Positions 21,385 through 32,618 of a DNA stretch of 64,000 bases are shown piece by piece; positions within the stretch are counted from its first letter, which is position 1; each line of letters starts with the position of its first letter. A program made the translations under genes and the position numbers. Origin of the DNA: Ochromonas danica (lineage: Eukaryota; Sar; Chrysophyceae; Chromulinales; Chromulinaceae); assembly GCA_015146655.1 (NCBI GenBank), contig VKHL01000083.1:1-64000 (forward strand), written 5' to 3'. The notes under the pieces were generated by a model. That model worked only from the letters and a program-made list of their open reading frames with translations, was not told where the DNA came from and did no database searches.

Positions 21385-23133
21385 CTAGAAAGACATTAGA
21401 TCGACCAGATTATCCGAATGCTGCTCTTCCAGAAGATGTTTGGGAATATTCAGCAGGTATTGCTGTAAGATACCCAGTATTTTCTTTGCCATGTTAGTCA
21501 CTTGCATACGAAGACTATTAGTATAGTGACGACCAGCGATTAGCTGACCAGCCAAAGGCATTGTTTCGCCTGACAAGGGCCAAGTGAGTTGGCTAAGAAG
21601 ATAAAGCTGTCTAGCAACAGCCATTTCAGATTCACTCCCAGCAACATCCACTTTGTTGCTTTCTTTGGATGATGAAGAAGAAAGAATCACAGGAGCCTCT
21701 TCAATCTTAATCACAGCTACTTCCATCGTTTCCGGAATGGAAACAGTTGACTCAACAGATTCTCTTTCAGAAATCAAAGGGAACTTCTGCATGACATTGG
21801 CTTCGTTTTCGACGAAATGATCATTTGGTTCTTGCATGGGAGGAGTTTTATCGAAGGGCAGAACCATGGAAGTGGCCTTCACTTCAGCAATTGATGGGCC
21901 AACAGCTGGAAACTGTGTTGTTTCCGATGAACCAAGTGGATTTCCGAGCTTTCCAATGACAATGAAAGCAGCAATGAAGATCATTAGTAAGATGTGATAC
22001 ATTGAGATCGTTGACCCAGTGGACGAGACAGATACAATGCTCTCATCATTTGGAACTGACAAAATACTTTCAGCCAATATCTCACTGGAGGAACATGTCT
22101 CCTTCATGATGAGCTCCTCTTCATCAAGTAGCATCATCAATTCACTTTTCAGCAATGCACTACTATCATTGTTAGAATCTCCTTCACACTGGCTTTCTCT
22201 CTCTCCTTCACAAGGTGTGGAGTTGATGGTTGAGTGTATTTCTCCAATCATCATGGCAGATGTGGCAGACTCATGGTCAACATCTTGAGACAAAGCCTCA
22301 CTCTCATTCACACTACCATCTGGTGAGAAGAGAGCTGCCTTGCGAACTTTCAATACAGATTTCATGGGAGTAAGCACAGCCTTGCTCACAGTCTTCTGAG
22401 TAGAGCACATGGCTGTGATATGATCAACGGTCATATCTCCTTCAATATTACCATGATTCTCATCCATGCTGACAGGAGGAGCAGCTGTGGTGGAGGTAGG
22501 TGTGGCAGGACTGTATTGCAATGGACTGTCTGAAGGACTTGCCTGAATGACTTCCAACACTTCCACAGTCACAGGAGGTGCAAGACTTTGTGGTGTAAAC
22601 GGTGAAGTGAGACAAGTGGAAATCATGGGAGAGAACTGCTCAGCCCCGTTGTCTTCATCGATGGGCAAAAGGAGGTGTTGGTCTTCTCCTTCTTCGCCCG
22701 ATGGTCCATGTCCATGTCGTTCATAATAAGAAGCATAGCAACGGACACGTTCATCCGTGGAAATATCACTTAGTTGTGAAGGTGAGATAGATGCTACAGA
22801 CTTGATAAAAGACAAGTCAGACAATGTCATACTATCCTCTTCTTCAAGATCTTCTCCTTCTTCGCCTTCTGTGTCTAGGTCATCATCACACAGTGGATGA
22901 GGGTCATGAGGAGGATGGCCCTGGTTTTCATCATTAATATTATTATGAAAAAGAGGATCGGATTGCGTGTCTTTTTCAGGAATGATATCAGTGGACATGG
23001 TCTTCTGCTCTTGTCTAAGTCTGGTCTTCTGTGAGGTAGAAAGAGATGTGAATCCTTGCTTCTTCTGACTTGATGTGGAGAAAGAAGCGGAGAATGGGTT
23101 CCCGTAGGAGCAGCAGCACAACAACAACTTCAT
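21385..23133 (-). CDS. Unknown acidic protein with one membrane helix
   Basis: A single exon on the reverse strand encodes 582 residues from the ATG at 23133. I do not recognise a family. The N-terminus (MKLLLCCCSYGNPFSASF) is Cys-rich and weakly hydrophobic and could be a signal or an acylation site. Residues 30-360 are acidic, Ser/Pro/Thr-rich and probably disordered. One strong hydrophobic helix (MYHILLMIFIAAFIVIGKL) lies at about 375-395. The last 80 residues (RQLYLLSQLTWPLSG ... MAKKILGILQQYL) look helical. A tail-facing membrane protein with a long acidic domain is the plain reading. The intact frame over 1.7 kb supports a real gene. Confidence 0.65.
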   Translation of the reverse strand: MKLLLCCCSYGNPFSASFSTSSQKKQGFTSLSTSQKTRLRQEQKTMSTDIIPEKDTQSDPLFHNNINDENQGHPPHDPHPLCDDDLDTEGEEGEDLEEEDSMTLSDLSFIKSVASISPSQLSDISTDERVRCYASYYERHGHGPSGEEGEDQHLLLPIDEDNGAEQFSPMISTCLTSPFTPQSLAPPVTVEVLEVIQASPSDSPLQYSPATPTSTTAAPPVSMDENHGNIEGDMTVDHITAMCSTQKTVSKAVLTPMKSVLKVRKAALFSPDGSVNESEALSQDVDHESATSAMMIGEIHSTINSTPCEGERESQCEGDSNNDSSALLKSELMMLLDEEELIMKETCSSSEILAESILSVPNDESIVSVSSTGSTISMYHILLMIFIAAFIVIGKLGNPLGSSETTQFPAVGPSIAEVKATSMVLPFDKTPPMQEPNDHFVENEANVMQKFPLISERESVESTVSIPETMEVAVIKIEEAPVILSSSSSKESNKVDVAGSESEMAVARQLYLLSQLTWPLSGETMPLAGQLIAGRHYTNSLRMQVTNMAKKILGILQQYLLNIPKHLLEEQHSDNLVDLMSF

Positions 23134-24557
23134 CAACGGTCACTAAACAGAAACGCGTTTGTTTTTCTTTGGTTTACCAGTGACCAGTAACAAGCGATTC
23201 ATTCCTCTTGAAGAAATAGCGATGATGCCTAAGACTTAATGATATATTTATTGTTGAAGGAGCGACGCAAATTTCAACAATCAATGGAACAATGCTTATA
23301 CATTATCAATATACAACATCACGTTACAACCGGAATATCATATAACTGCAAAATGTGGTGTAAGTTGCAACAGCACGCATACAATACATTGAGTAGCGTT
23401 GATGCTTAAGAACATACTGACCATGCTACGCTGCTCAACAATTCGCTTCGAGCCTTTTAGCACCGCAACAATCTGCACTGACAGTAGTTACTGTAAACCA
23501 CCGAACAATGTAGCATGAATTATGGTTAGATTCATCCCTCCATCAGACACGCCCAACTGATTTGAAGTAAAAGCAAGTCGAAGTGATCTGCAGCAAGACA
23601 CATACTCAACCTTCTTTCCTCACTTTGCCCGCAACAGTTTCCTCCATTTTTTTCATTAGCAGAGATACTCACCAATTCCCGTATGGATAAGCATCTTTCA
23701 TCCATGCAAAAGGAATCTCCGCAATTCTTGTTAAATCAATCCACGCATCATCTTCGATGAGATAGATATATCAAATCCTTGCGCAATTGCTTGATCAATA
23801 TGTACTCCTTGATCAGTTATTTCCACATTGTCTCAAATCCTTGCACAAACCACTGGTCCAATGAGAAATGGAGCGGTTTAAACATTCTCCAAAGTGATAA
23901 GCAAAGAACAAAGTGATAAGACCAGCTCAAATCCGGCGGAATTATCTATCTTCCATTCCTTCTGGAAAGCGCGGTCTGTTGCTGCCTTGGAGATGCCTGC
24001 ACAAAGGCTGGGAAAGAGCACATCTTAACTTTCCTCGATCGAATAAGAGAAGGAAGTTCCCAATAATCTTGGTGGGAGAGATGTCCTGGACCACCTCTTT
24101 ACTTGGACATGTCCGAGTTAAAGAGAAAGTTCCCAAACATCTTACTAGACTATTCGGAAGAAGGCACAGCAGCCGCGGTGTGGCACAGTGAGTGGTGCAG
24201 TGCATGACCGGGTGTGGGCAGCAGAAGAGGAGAGAGAACAGCAGCACCGCCTCACTGCCACCTGGTCATCTCCCAGCAGGCGGTGCAGTGACACTACCTC
24301 ACAGCCAACACCATCACTTCTCTGCTGGCATGTCATAGGCCGGCCATCTTCTTCTCTTCACCCCTGGACACGATGAGTACCTGACCCATTAGAATATTCT
24401 CATGCACATAATCAAATCATCTTCATCGTTGATAGAAGAAGAAGAAGAAGATATTTAAGCAGTCTTATCATAGTGAAATAAGAAACTAGTAAGACAACAA
24501 CACAACTACTGGAATTCATCGTACCTTTAGCTGCACATTTCATATTACGAAAAAACC
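23134..24557. other. Intergenic region between divergent genes
   Basis: This 1.4-kb region shows no supported gene. On the reverse strand near 23690-23780 a short frame reads YLIEDDAWIDL ... DAYPYGNW and ends at a splice-donor-like gtgagt. It recalls the EDD stretch of some glycosyltransferases but is bounded by stops and may be a relic or chance. The stretch 24160-24340 is relatively GC-rich. Confidence 0.35.
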
Positions 24558-26000
24558 ATGACAACCATGATCACTAGTATAATTTCCATGGGTACTACCG
24601 TGTCCAAAAAGATTTCTGCTCAGGTAGGTGACCTTACTTACTCTATTTTCTTCTATCATGCATGAATTCTCTAATTATTCATCCTGTATTTCTCCGTCTA
24701 TATGTAGCAAGAGCAATTTATGTTCCGCAAGACATCCACTCATAAAGGAAGCGGTGATAGTGAACCAGCCATTCGTTCTCAAGTAACTCAAGATATGTTT
24801 GCTGAAGATTCTACAACAGAAAAAGAAATTGATCATGAATTTCGAAAGAAATATCGTATGGAGAGATTTCTTGGACATGGTGCTTCAGCTGATGTTTATA
24901 TTGTCAAAGATAAAGTGACACAAGAATTACTTGCTTGCAAGAAAGTTGAGATTCGTCAATTCGATCGTTTAAATGATAGCAAGACTATTCAAGCTGAGAT
25001 TGAAGTCTTCCGTCGTAGTCATCATCCTAATATTGTACAAATGCATGATGTCTATCAGACAGAGAAGAAAGCTTGGCTGGTTTTGGAATTGATTGAAGGT
25101 GGTGATCTTGTCTCTGCTTTATCTCAATTACCTCTCTATAGTGAACGAAATATTGCCAAGCTCTTTAAGCAGGTATTACTTGGTGTTCAACATCTTCATG
25201 AACAAGGTGTCATTCATCGTGATCTCAAGATTGAGAACTTACTCTGTGAACGAGCTGCTCATACCCGATCTTCCTCCTCCTCTACAGCTGATCTTCCATC
25301 AGCAGTTGAGATCGAAGCTGCTTTACAAACTGTTACTGCAACTCCTACCGCCCTTGCTGCGGTACCTCCACCCGCCCCTGTCAGATCCGTGGACGATCTG
25401 ACGGTGAAGATCACCGATTTTGGCCTTTCTGCTGTTGTACCTAACTGGGTCAAGGGACGAGATCAACCTACCAAGCGATTCAATAAACTTAAGGAATTAT
25501 GGGGCACTACCGAATACTTCGCCCCTGAAGTCTATCTGAAGGCTTACGGATTCCAGGCAGATGTCTGGTCTCTCGGCTGCATCTTGTTCGAAATGTTGAC
25601 TGGTCAACTGGCCTTCCCCAGTCGCGAACGCCGTCAACCATGGATTGATCGCATACTTACTAATGGTTTTTCCAAACCAAAGCGTCAGTTTGAGCAACGC
25701 ATCGAATGGTGCGGATTATCTGCTGATGCTAGATCATTAATCAAGGGAATGTTGAAGCGTGACCCAAAGAAGCGTTTTGATATTGAAGCTTGTTTAGCTC
25801 ATCCTTGGATTCAAGGTGCTGACTCTACGGAGACTATTGGGAAACATATCTATGACGATGATCGGCCGCAGAATCGCAAGAAGATGATGGATCGTTATGC
25901 TCGTGAACAACGTCGCATTGCGGCCTATGCGAAAACGATTCCCCCTGTACAGCCTGTTACTCCATGCCCCTCTGTGGATTGCCTCACAGAAATGCGATAA
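24558..26000 (+). CDS. Serine/threonine protein kinase, CAMK-like
   Basis: Two exons (24558-24623, 24708-26000) give 452 residues. The kinase domain starts near residue 70 with the glycine loop FLGHGASADVY and the lysine in LACKKVE. It has HRDLKIENLL (about 192), DFGLS (about 259) and FAPEVY (about 294), and ends near SIRKGM-like ARSLIKGMLKRDPKKRF and LAHPWIQ. All catalytic residues are present, so it should be active. A Ser/Ala/Pro-rich insert of roughly 45 residues separates the catalytic loop from DFG, an unusual place. The layout resembles the CAMK group; no calmodulin-binding or regulatory domain can be named. The small first exon supplies MTTMITSIISMGTTV, which is in frame with the second. 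Confidence 0.88.
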
Positions 26001-26974
26001 AGAACCAATAGAGTGACAAGCGACAACAGCTTACACTCAATTTTGTTTTTCGGCATCTTTTTGCCTTCTACTCTTTCGATCGATGGGGTAATTTTCATTT
26101 GGCCTATGAGAACAAAGTTCGATAAGACCATTTTTGGTTAGTTCTTGTACATCAACCCTAAACCAAACAACAACTCATATTGTGGTGACAGCATTCATGG
26201 CAAGCTGTGCGCTTACTGTCCCGTCCAAAACCATCATCTCTAACTACCTGCCATTTGTATACATACTTTTTCGTTGAACTATTGTTGAACTATTCTTCTT
26301 TCCTTCGCCTTGTCATCGCCATGGTTTCATTACCGTTTGGTGTAAGGTGGATGGACAGAAGATAGTGTAGTTTCTTTGGTAGTTGCTCGTGGTTGATTTC
26401 TTTGTAAAATACTCTAGTTGTAATCTAACTTACTCGTTGCATTCAATACCGGTCATGTGTTTTCTTTCACCCCCAAGAAAAAGAAATAGGTTTGTTCATT
26501 TAGCCGATGGCGATAGCAACTTAATACAATTACAAAAAGCAAAGTTGATCAAGTTGCAGAAAGTTATGCAGGGCAATAGCAAGCATAGGCAGTGATAGCA
26601 AGCATATCACAACTACTAAAAAAAAAAGAAGCATCCTTTATCCTCTTTTAGGAATAAAAGCATTGTTTAACATTCTAAATACAAAATTCAAATCGAAATG
26701 TAGCAGGTCTACTGTATGGCATTGTAGATTAAGGGAAAACCTGCTGAGAGCAATAGCAAATAACATGAAAGCATAACATACATTTAATATCTCAAGTCAA
26801 GTCATCTTCTCCTCTCTCCGTAAACAAAATAGAATAAACGAGAGAGAAACGGGGGAAGGAGACGGCAGCAGTTGATAAAAGAAGAAAGCAATGTCCAGTT
26901 AGTCTGTGAGATGAAATGAATGTAAGAGATAGGCAAAAGTCTTCTCAACTTCTTCGATAGCATTCTTATTATAG
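26001..26974. other. Intergenic region between convergent genes
   Basis: This 974-bp stretch separates the 3' ends of the kinase gene and the MGC protein gene. There is an A-run near 26617-26630. No gene or structured element is supported. Confidence 0.4.
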
Positions 26975-28114
26975 CTATGAAGAGAGGAAGAATGGGGAAA
27001 GATCAGAAGGTTCTAGAAGACGAGGGAATAAGATCTCAACAGGTTGCGATTGTTGTGTAGATCTCATCTCATGGAGAGAATTAGAATTGGAACAAGAGCA
27101 TTTGGTAGTCAACGTGGGATAAGAGATAGTCTCAGTAGAACAAGAGACCTCATCATGATAAGTACTAGATATCATTTCCTCATTTTGAATAGCAACATGA
27201 TGAGGATAACAACTTCTTAGATAACGTATTACCGCTTGAAGTAACTATAACAACAATAATAATGACAACAAGAAGTATGATTAGCATCAGCATAATTATA
27301 ACACAATAAATGAATTGAAAGTTAGTTCATGACTTACTGTCTTCTTATAAGCAGGATTAAGTTTAGCTTTAAAGAAAGTCACCATGGAGATCAAGACCAT
27401 ATAGGTGGTGGTAGTAGTCACAGTGGAAGAATGTTCTTCCTGATTGGAGGCGGAGGTGTTGTTGTTGTTATTGGCGTGGTTATTCTTTTCTTCACGTGCT
27501 AAAGCAAGAATTTGATTTTCTTGTAATTGTAATGACTTGTAAATATGTAGAATCACTTTCTTCTTCTTACAAGAAGTTGTTAAGGCAATGGTTTGCCCTA
27601 ATTCTTGATCAAAATGGTCTTGTTGACCATCAGAGGAAATCAATCTTCCATCATCATCATCATGATCAAGTTGATCATCGTCAGTACGGTCTTCCTCTTC
27701 TTCTTGTTGATAGGAGAGGATACGCGGGAAGGATCCATGTGATGGTTGTTGTTGATGATCATGGAGTAATCGCTGTGAAGATTGAGCAGAAGGCAAAGGA
27801 GAAGAGCGAATACTACTACAAATAGTACCATGGAAAGAATATCGCCATTCATTCTCCTCCGTCTCTTCAATCATTACCTGATGATCACCTGTCCCACCTT
27901 GTTTATGATCTTTACCCCCACTCTGGTCTTCATCGTCTTCTTCATTGACGCTATTAATATCCTCCGTATCCGCAGAAAGAAAGCGTATTACAGATAAGGA
28001 TAATTGAGATTCGCCATTTCTCTCTGAGAGATTTTTCTCCTCTCGGAGAGATCTTCTTTCTTTTTCATTCTTATCCATTCGAATGAAAGAATCTTTACTA
28101 ATTGTACAACCCAT
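26975..28114 (-). CDS. Unknown protein with MGC acylation-type N-terminus
   Basis: Two exons on the reverse strand (28114-27338, 27244-26975) give 348 residues. The protein starts MGCTISKDS, a classic context for myristoylation of Gly2 and palmitoylation of Cys3, so attachment to a membrane is expected. The middle is acidic and rich in Asp, Gln and Ser (DDDQLDHDDDDG). A possible globular part lies around residues 190-290 (KKKKVILHIYKSLQLQENQILALAREE, then VLISMVTFFKAKLNPAYKKT) and continues across the intron as LLQAVIRYLRSCYPHH. I do not recognise a family. The exon join keeps phase 0 and a helix-like segment runs through it, which supports the model. Confidence 0.6.
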
Positions 28115-28402
28115 TCTTACTCTTTTAATTAATTCGAATAACAAGTAGCAGTGGTAGCAGAACTAACAATAAATAAATTCTTCACGGAATAATTATAGTG
28201 ATAATAAAAGGAATAGGTTAGCAGAGAATGTTATTAATCAATACAATACAGAGTACAGAGTATAGTAAATTGTCAGTAGAGTAATCTATTGTGAGTTTGT
28301 TTGTTGTCAAATCAAGCGGGAGAAGAAGATTTGGTTGACATTTTGTTTTCCATCCGACAGACCACACAGACAGAACGAAAAGCACGTCAAACATGTCAAA
28401 AC

Positions 28403-28639
28403 ATGACAAACAAGCGCGTTGTTCAGCCCCTCCAACTCCTCGGGGGAGAACAATCTGCGCGAACTTCCACCTCCAACTTCAACCTTCACAACTCCCTCCC
28501 CTACGCACTTTACAGTCCCAACCAACCAACAATGGATCAACGGGATAAGATTCAATCCAATCTTGAAAACAAGGAGGATGATGAAAGTAGTTTAGGAAGT
28601 GATTCATCATCTTCAACGAACAAGTGCGCATTGGATTGA
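28403..28639 (+). CDS. Possible small polar protein
   Basis: A 78-residue frame starts at the ATG at 28403. It begins MTNKRVVQPLQLLGG and ends with an acidic, Ser-rich tail (EDDESSLGSDSSSS). No domain is recognised. It is divergent from the MGC protein gene, 288 bp away. A second ATG five codons upstream in another frame gives a shorter peptide. It could also be the first exon of something larger or non-coding. Confidence 0.3.
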   Translation: MTNKRVVQPLQLLGGEQSARTSTSNFNLHNSLPYALYSPNQPTMDQRDKIQSNLENKEDDESSLGSDSSSSTNKCALD

Positions 28640-29910
28640 GCGAAAATAAAGCAAAGCAACTGATGATGATGATGATGATGATTGATTTTAGCGTTTACAA
28701 CCACGAACACACATTTATCACCATAAAATTATTATACAATGAGAATGGAAAAAGAAGAGGAAGAAGAAAAACAACAAAAACAAAAGAGTTGAGGACTAAC
28801 TCCGACATTGTTCAAAAAGACAAGAACAAAGATCAAAGTATGATATAGTAGTCATTCACATTTCTTGAACAGGATTGGATTGCTACGAAAATCAAAAACA
28901 GATGAATGGTAATACAAATCATTCCCCTACATAGACACAAGGAGAAAGAAAATCGGCCAGTCGGCCACTCAACTGCTTATCAAGATAACAAGAAGAGAAA
29001 TAATGCCATCATGCTCAATGATAAACCTCTCATCCCAACTACTACTGCGACTGTAGGAAGTCATGGGATGAAACGGCGGCAATCAATTTCCTCTCCCAAA
29101 CATTGACGATCACATGAATAACGACAATAACGAGATCATCACCACCATGGGACATGACAGAAGCATCATAACAACAATGATCCATCCAATCATTACAGAC
29201 GAAACGATTATTGGGAGTACAGAGGAAAAAAAAGAAATTCACTCCTTGACAAGACAACCATAACCATGCATTATTGATGAACAAAGAAGGGGAGCTTTTC
29301 TCAGTCATGGTCAAAGGAATTATCATCTTATCGATAATTTCTTATCGAAATACGATAGTATATATTGCATAGCATTGATACTGTATATGAATGAATACCC
29401 AAAGCAAACCCAATATAATTTTTATCTCAATATATAGTATTTCTCACACGAGTATCCCGAAGTATCAACTGCTACACGCGAACAAAAAAACACATCAATA
29501 GCATCATCAAATAGGACTGTAAAGGCCATTGACAGGGAAAGAACAATCTCTATCAAACATCCTTTGCAATATACAACAAGAGAGGAATAGCAACAAATAA
29601 TGGTATGAGGAAGGAACAAATGGACAAAGGAATTATCATGGAGAGTTAGCGATAACTACCACCATTCCAATCTCTTTTTTAGACCTTCATGTTAATTAAT
29701 GAAGAAAAAGAATGCGAAGTAAGGAGAACACAAAGGACACAATCAGAAGTTTGGTGAAAGTCAGAATGAGCATTAGAAAATGTATTTTTCGGAATATTGG
29801 CAACGCAACGAGTTGAACTGCATAAGAATAGAGAATAGGATGGTTGTTGCTTCACAGGGAATGTGAATCAAGATGAACAGAAACAGCAATTCAAGGAATA
29901 TTTGTGGTAG
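28640..29910. other. Region without a supported gene
   Basis: In 1.27 kb I see only short frames with biased composition on both strands (for example near 29042-29326 and 29422-29619, reverse strand). AT-rich simple sequence lies around 29330-29450. Nothing is supported. Confidence 0.35.
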
Positions 29911-30897
29911 TTAATGAATCAAGACATAGCTTGGTCTTCGCAGATGTTCTTTACGAGGAAAAACAGCATCCTCTGGTCCTGCAAAACCTTGTGCAAGTCT
30001 CACCAAGGACACAGCAGAGACATCAATATGAACATCAGGATAATGCTCATCAATATAATGGACCAAAGAGGCCATGAACTGCAAGCACACGACAGAGGGT
30101 ATCGTCAGTATTAACGCATTTAAATGAACATTACTATAAACAATCTCACCTTATGCTTTTCTTCCTTGTCAACACGAATACGATGGTAGGTAATATCATT
30201 TAACAAGACCGAAAATACAGTATTAATGACCTTTCGTGTAGAATGATGATCAGCAGAGAAAATCGATTGTTCCCAACGCTGATGTTTGAAAGCAACAATT
30301 TGATCTTCTTCTCCTTCTTTCGAACGATAGATATTAATATAGATGGTATTGCTGATATGACGAGGATCGTGTGTCATGAAGACACAGGCAAAGGATTTAT
30401 CATAGAAATAAGGATCCAATTCGACTTCCTTGCCTTCACTCTCATCTTCTTCACTATCAATATCACTATCCTCATGGTCACCAAGTAATTCAGGTGGTGT
30501 AGCAAAGAAAGCAGTAGACCATTCCAAAAATCTCGCACTGAGTGTTCGTGTAATAGATCTTGCAGACTGGACAGTGTGAAGGTCATCATGCATCCCTACC
30601 ATAAAAAGCCAATATGTCAGCAAAAATGGACAATGATCAAGGCAGGATTAAGATTGCCTCATTTACCTGACATCATGCGAGTGGAAGTAGTTTTCGAGGA
30701 AATCTCATCAATCTTGCCTGCTGTTTAATCAAGTAAACCAATACAAGTTAGACAACAGCAATCCCGTTTTACAAGGAAAAATAAGGCTTACCACTCATAC
30801 GATGTGACGCTTTGAGGGACTTATCTGATGCCATGGTTTTACGTGTTGTTGCCTGCATCACAGGTGAACTGGAAATCATTGTTCCTGTATTTCCCAT
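29911..30897 (-). CDS. Unknown protein with MGN myristoylation-type N-terminus
   Basis: Four exons on the reverse strand (30897-30792, 30720-30667, 30595-30150, 30078-29911) give 257 residues. The N-terminus MGNTGTMISSS fits an N-myristoylation signal. A Ser/Thr/Lys-rich arm of about 55 residues leads into an acidic stretch (DHEDSDIDSEEDESEG). The C-terminal 150 residues look globular, with blocks DPYFYDKSFACVFMT, NTIYINIYRS, KHQRWEQSIF, RKVINTVFSVLLNDI and, after the last intron, SLVHYIDEHYPDVHIDV. I do not recognise the family. All three introns are GT-AG and keep frame, and the last block reads as a natural C-terminus, so I take this as a real gene. No neighbour suggests a role. Confidence 0.68.
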
Positions 30898-31406
30898 GAT
30901 ATAATAATGATAATAATGATAATAAGGTAAATAATAATAAAAGTAACAATAACAATAAGGGTATTTCAATATCAATTTTTATAGCTAATCAATCTTTGTT
31001 TAATATGTCATAGAAATCATGGCATTTGCGCTGAGAGGAAAGGGGTTGGGGTCACAGCGCGAGAAAGGTAGAGAAGCCTCCCCTCGCAAACTCTAACCCT
31101 CTTCGACTTTTGGAAGAATAAAGAGAGACTTTAAAGTGCTAAAAAGGTGGGTTAGCCCTGTGGCGTGTGAGGATGAAGATGACGTCGCCCCCCATGGTTC
31201 CGGTGGATTTAATGGCAAGGCAGAAGAGATGGAGGTTGAAGATAAACGAAATATTTGGAGGGGAACGCTCCTTTCCTTTTCCAGCAGTTCGTTGTTGGGG
31301 GATGGCTGCGGAACGGACTAGCCATCCAGGATATATGAAGAACAGTGACAAGAATGGCTCTATGGAATTACTTAATCTCCAGTCTCATCATCCTGTTCAA
31401 CAGTCG

Positions 31407-31619
31407 TTTCTTCTTTATCACTTTTCTTTGTGAAAACCGCTTTCTTCACGGTGTCAATGTTCCAAAGGTGGGATACACCCAGACAAGCCCGTCCATTTGA
31501 GCAACAGCTTCTTCGTTGTGAAGATTGCTTTGCACTCGATGGTCTGGGTGTATCCCACCTTTGGAACATTGACACCGTGAAGAAAGCGGTTTTGGCAAAG
31601 AAAAGTGACGAAGAAGAAA
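31407..31619. repeat. Inverted repeat with 78-bp arms
   Basis: Arms 31407-31484 and 31542-31619 are complementary with very few mismatches, around a 57-base spacer. Both arms read LGVSHLWNIDTVKKAV on opposite strands, because one is a copy of the other. There are no recognised transposon termini. It may be a foldback element, a MITE remnant or a small inverted duplication of coding sequence. Confidence 0.85.
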
Positions 31620-31832
31620 TGTCAATTTTCCTCCTCAGCCACAAGCCATTCCAAGTAAAACAATTGTTCATGATGTAACCAAAAGGTCTCTCTTCAAGTG
31701 GATGCTGTGATTACAAAACAATGAACCTTCTTCCTTTACAAAACAATGTCGTGGACCTTCTTCCGTCAGATTTTATATAGGCCAGGCAGCAAAAAGAGAC
31801 ATTCATTTCTTTAGCATGCCAAAGAACTATGT

Positions 31833-32236
31833 TGGCACAAGCATGGTTGTTATATTTGGCAGTGATTTAAGACCATTACAACATGCGTTGATGAAGTCGA
31901 TCGCTTCAGACATGGAGTTTGCTGTTAGCTGATATTTTTCGTTCTCTGTGTCGCGCTCATGTTCCATGAAGTATAAGGCACACTTATTGAAGGTGATTTC
32001 ATATGATATTCATTGGCTTGTTTCCCAGTTATGATCTGCGCAAATGGTATCATAAGGTTTTCTGTGCTCTGCTTAAAGCCTTTGAAGTGACTTTGCGGTC
32101 CTTAGCTGTCTTGCTGTCCTTGTTGAGACATCTGTCATGGACCAAACTGACATTGGAGAGTAAGAATGTGCAAGTGAGGAGGATTCCGTGTTCTCGGCAA
32201 TCCCGATGGATATCTTCGAGCACAATTTCATTCTAA
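31833..32236 (-). pseudogene. Possible relic of a PH-domain gene
   Basis: On the reverse strand, the frame NEIVLEDIHRDCREHG ... LTCTFLLSNVSLVHD starts right after an acceptor-like tag near 32237. Downstream, in another frame, comes ITFNKCALYFMEHERD, YQLTANSMSEAIDF and INACCNGL, then a stop near 31833. The second block looks like the last strand and C-terminal helix of a PH domain (Y.L.A.S..EA..F). The two blocks are separated by stops with no clear intron between them, so it is either a broken gene or a chance likeness. Confidence 0.3.
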
Positions 32237-32580
32237 GAATGGGAAATGTTTGAACAACATGCTTGTTGGGCAATAGAGATGACACATAAGACCTGTTGAA
32301 CGAACTAGTTTTAAACAATAAACTCTGAAACAATCGATACCATTTTGAACTTTAACGGTTATATTAATAACAAACAATTGGTTTTCTAGATAGCTTCAAT
32401 CCTTTCAAAAATGTTTTCTTACTTGCACAATCTGTAAAGTTTTGCTCTTCTCATCAGAGTGACAAAATCAAATGATTGGAAAAGCAGAAAATATGATTTT
32501 AAAGTCATAATACACACTCCCAGAACTCAGAAATTGCTTTTTGTCGACTGTGTCTGAGAAAGTCATGAACATGTGATTGT

Positions 32581-32607
32581 TGATTGATTGATTGATTGAT
32601 TGATTGA
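32581..32607. repeat. Short GATT microsatellite
   Basis: Almost seven copies of the tetranucleotide TGAT lie 12 bp before the CTR start codon, so they probably lie in its 5' leader. Confidence 0.85.
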
Positions 32608-32618
32608 GAAGAAAGAGA

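Larger units (their letters stand above)
30898..32618. other. Region with an inverted repeat and a possible gene relic
   Basis: This 1.7-kb stretch separates the MGN protein gene from the copper transporter, which is read in the other direction. It contains a 78-bp-arm inverted repeat (31407-31619), a possible degraded PH-like gene on the reverse strand (about 31833-32236) and a GATT run (32581-32607) just before the CTR start. No intact gene is supported. Confidence 0.45.

Noticed and set aside
23690-23790. EDD-type glycosyltransferase-like fragment on the reverse strand
   Set aside because: About 30 codons bounded by stops; too short to support a gene. Kept only as a remark on the intergenic region.
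29042-29326. A 94-codon reverse-strand frame with an ATG
   Set aside because: Composition is odd, with Phe runs and no domain, and nothing around it looks like exons.
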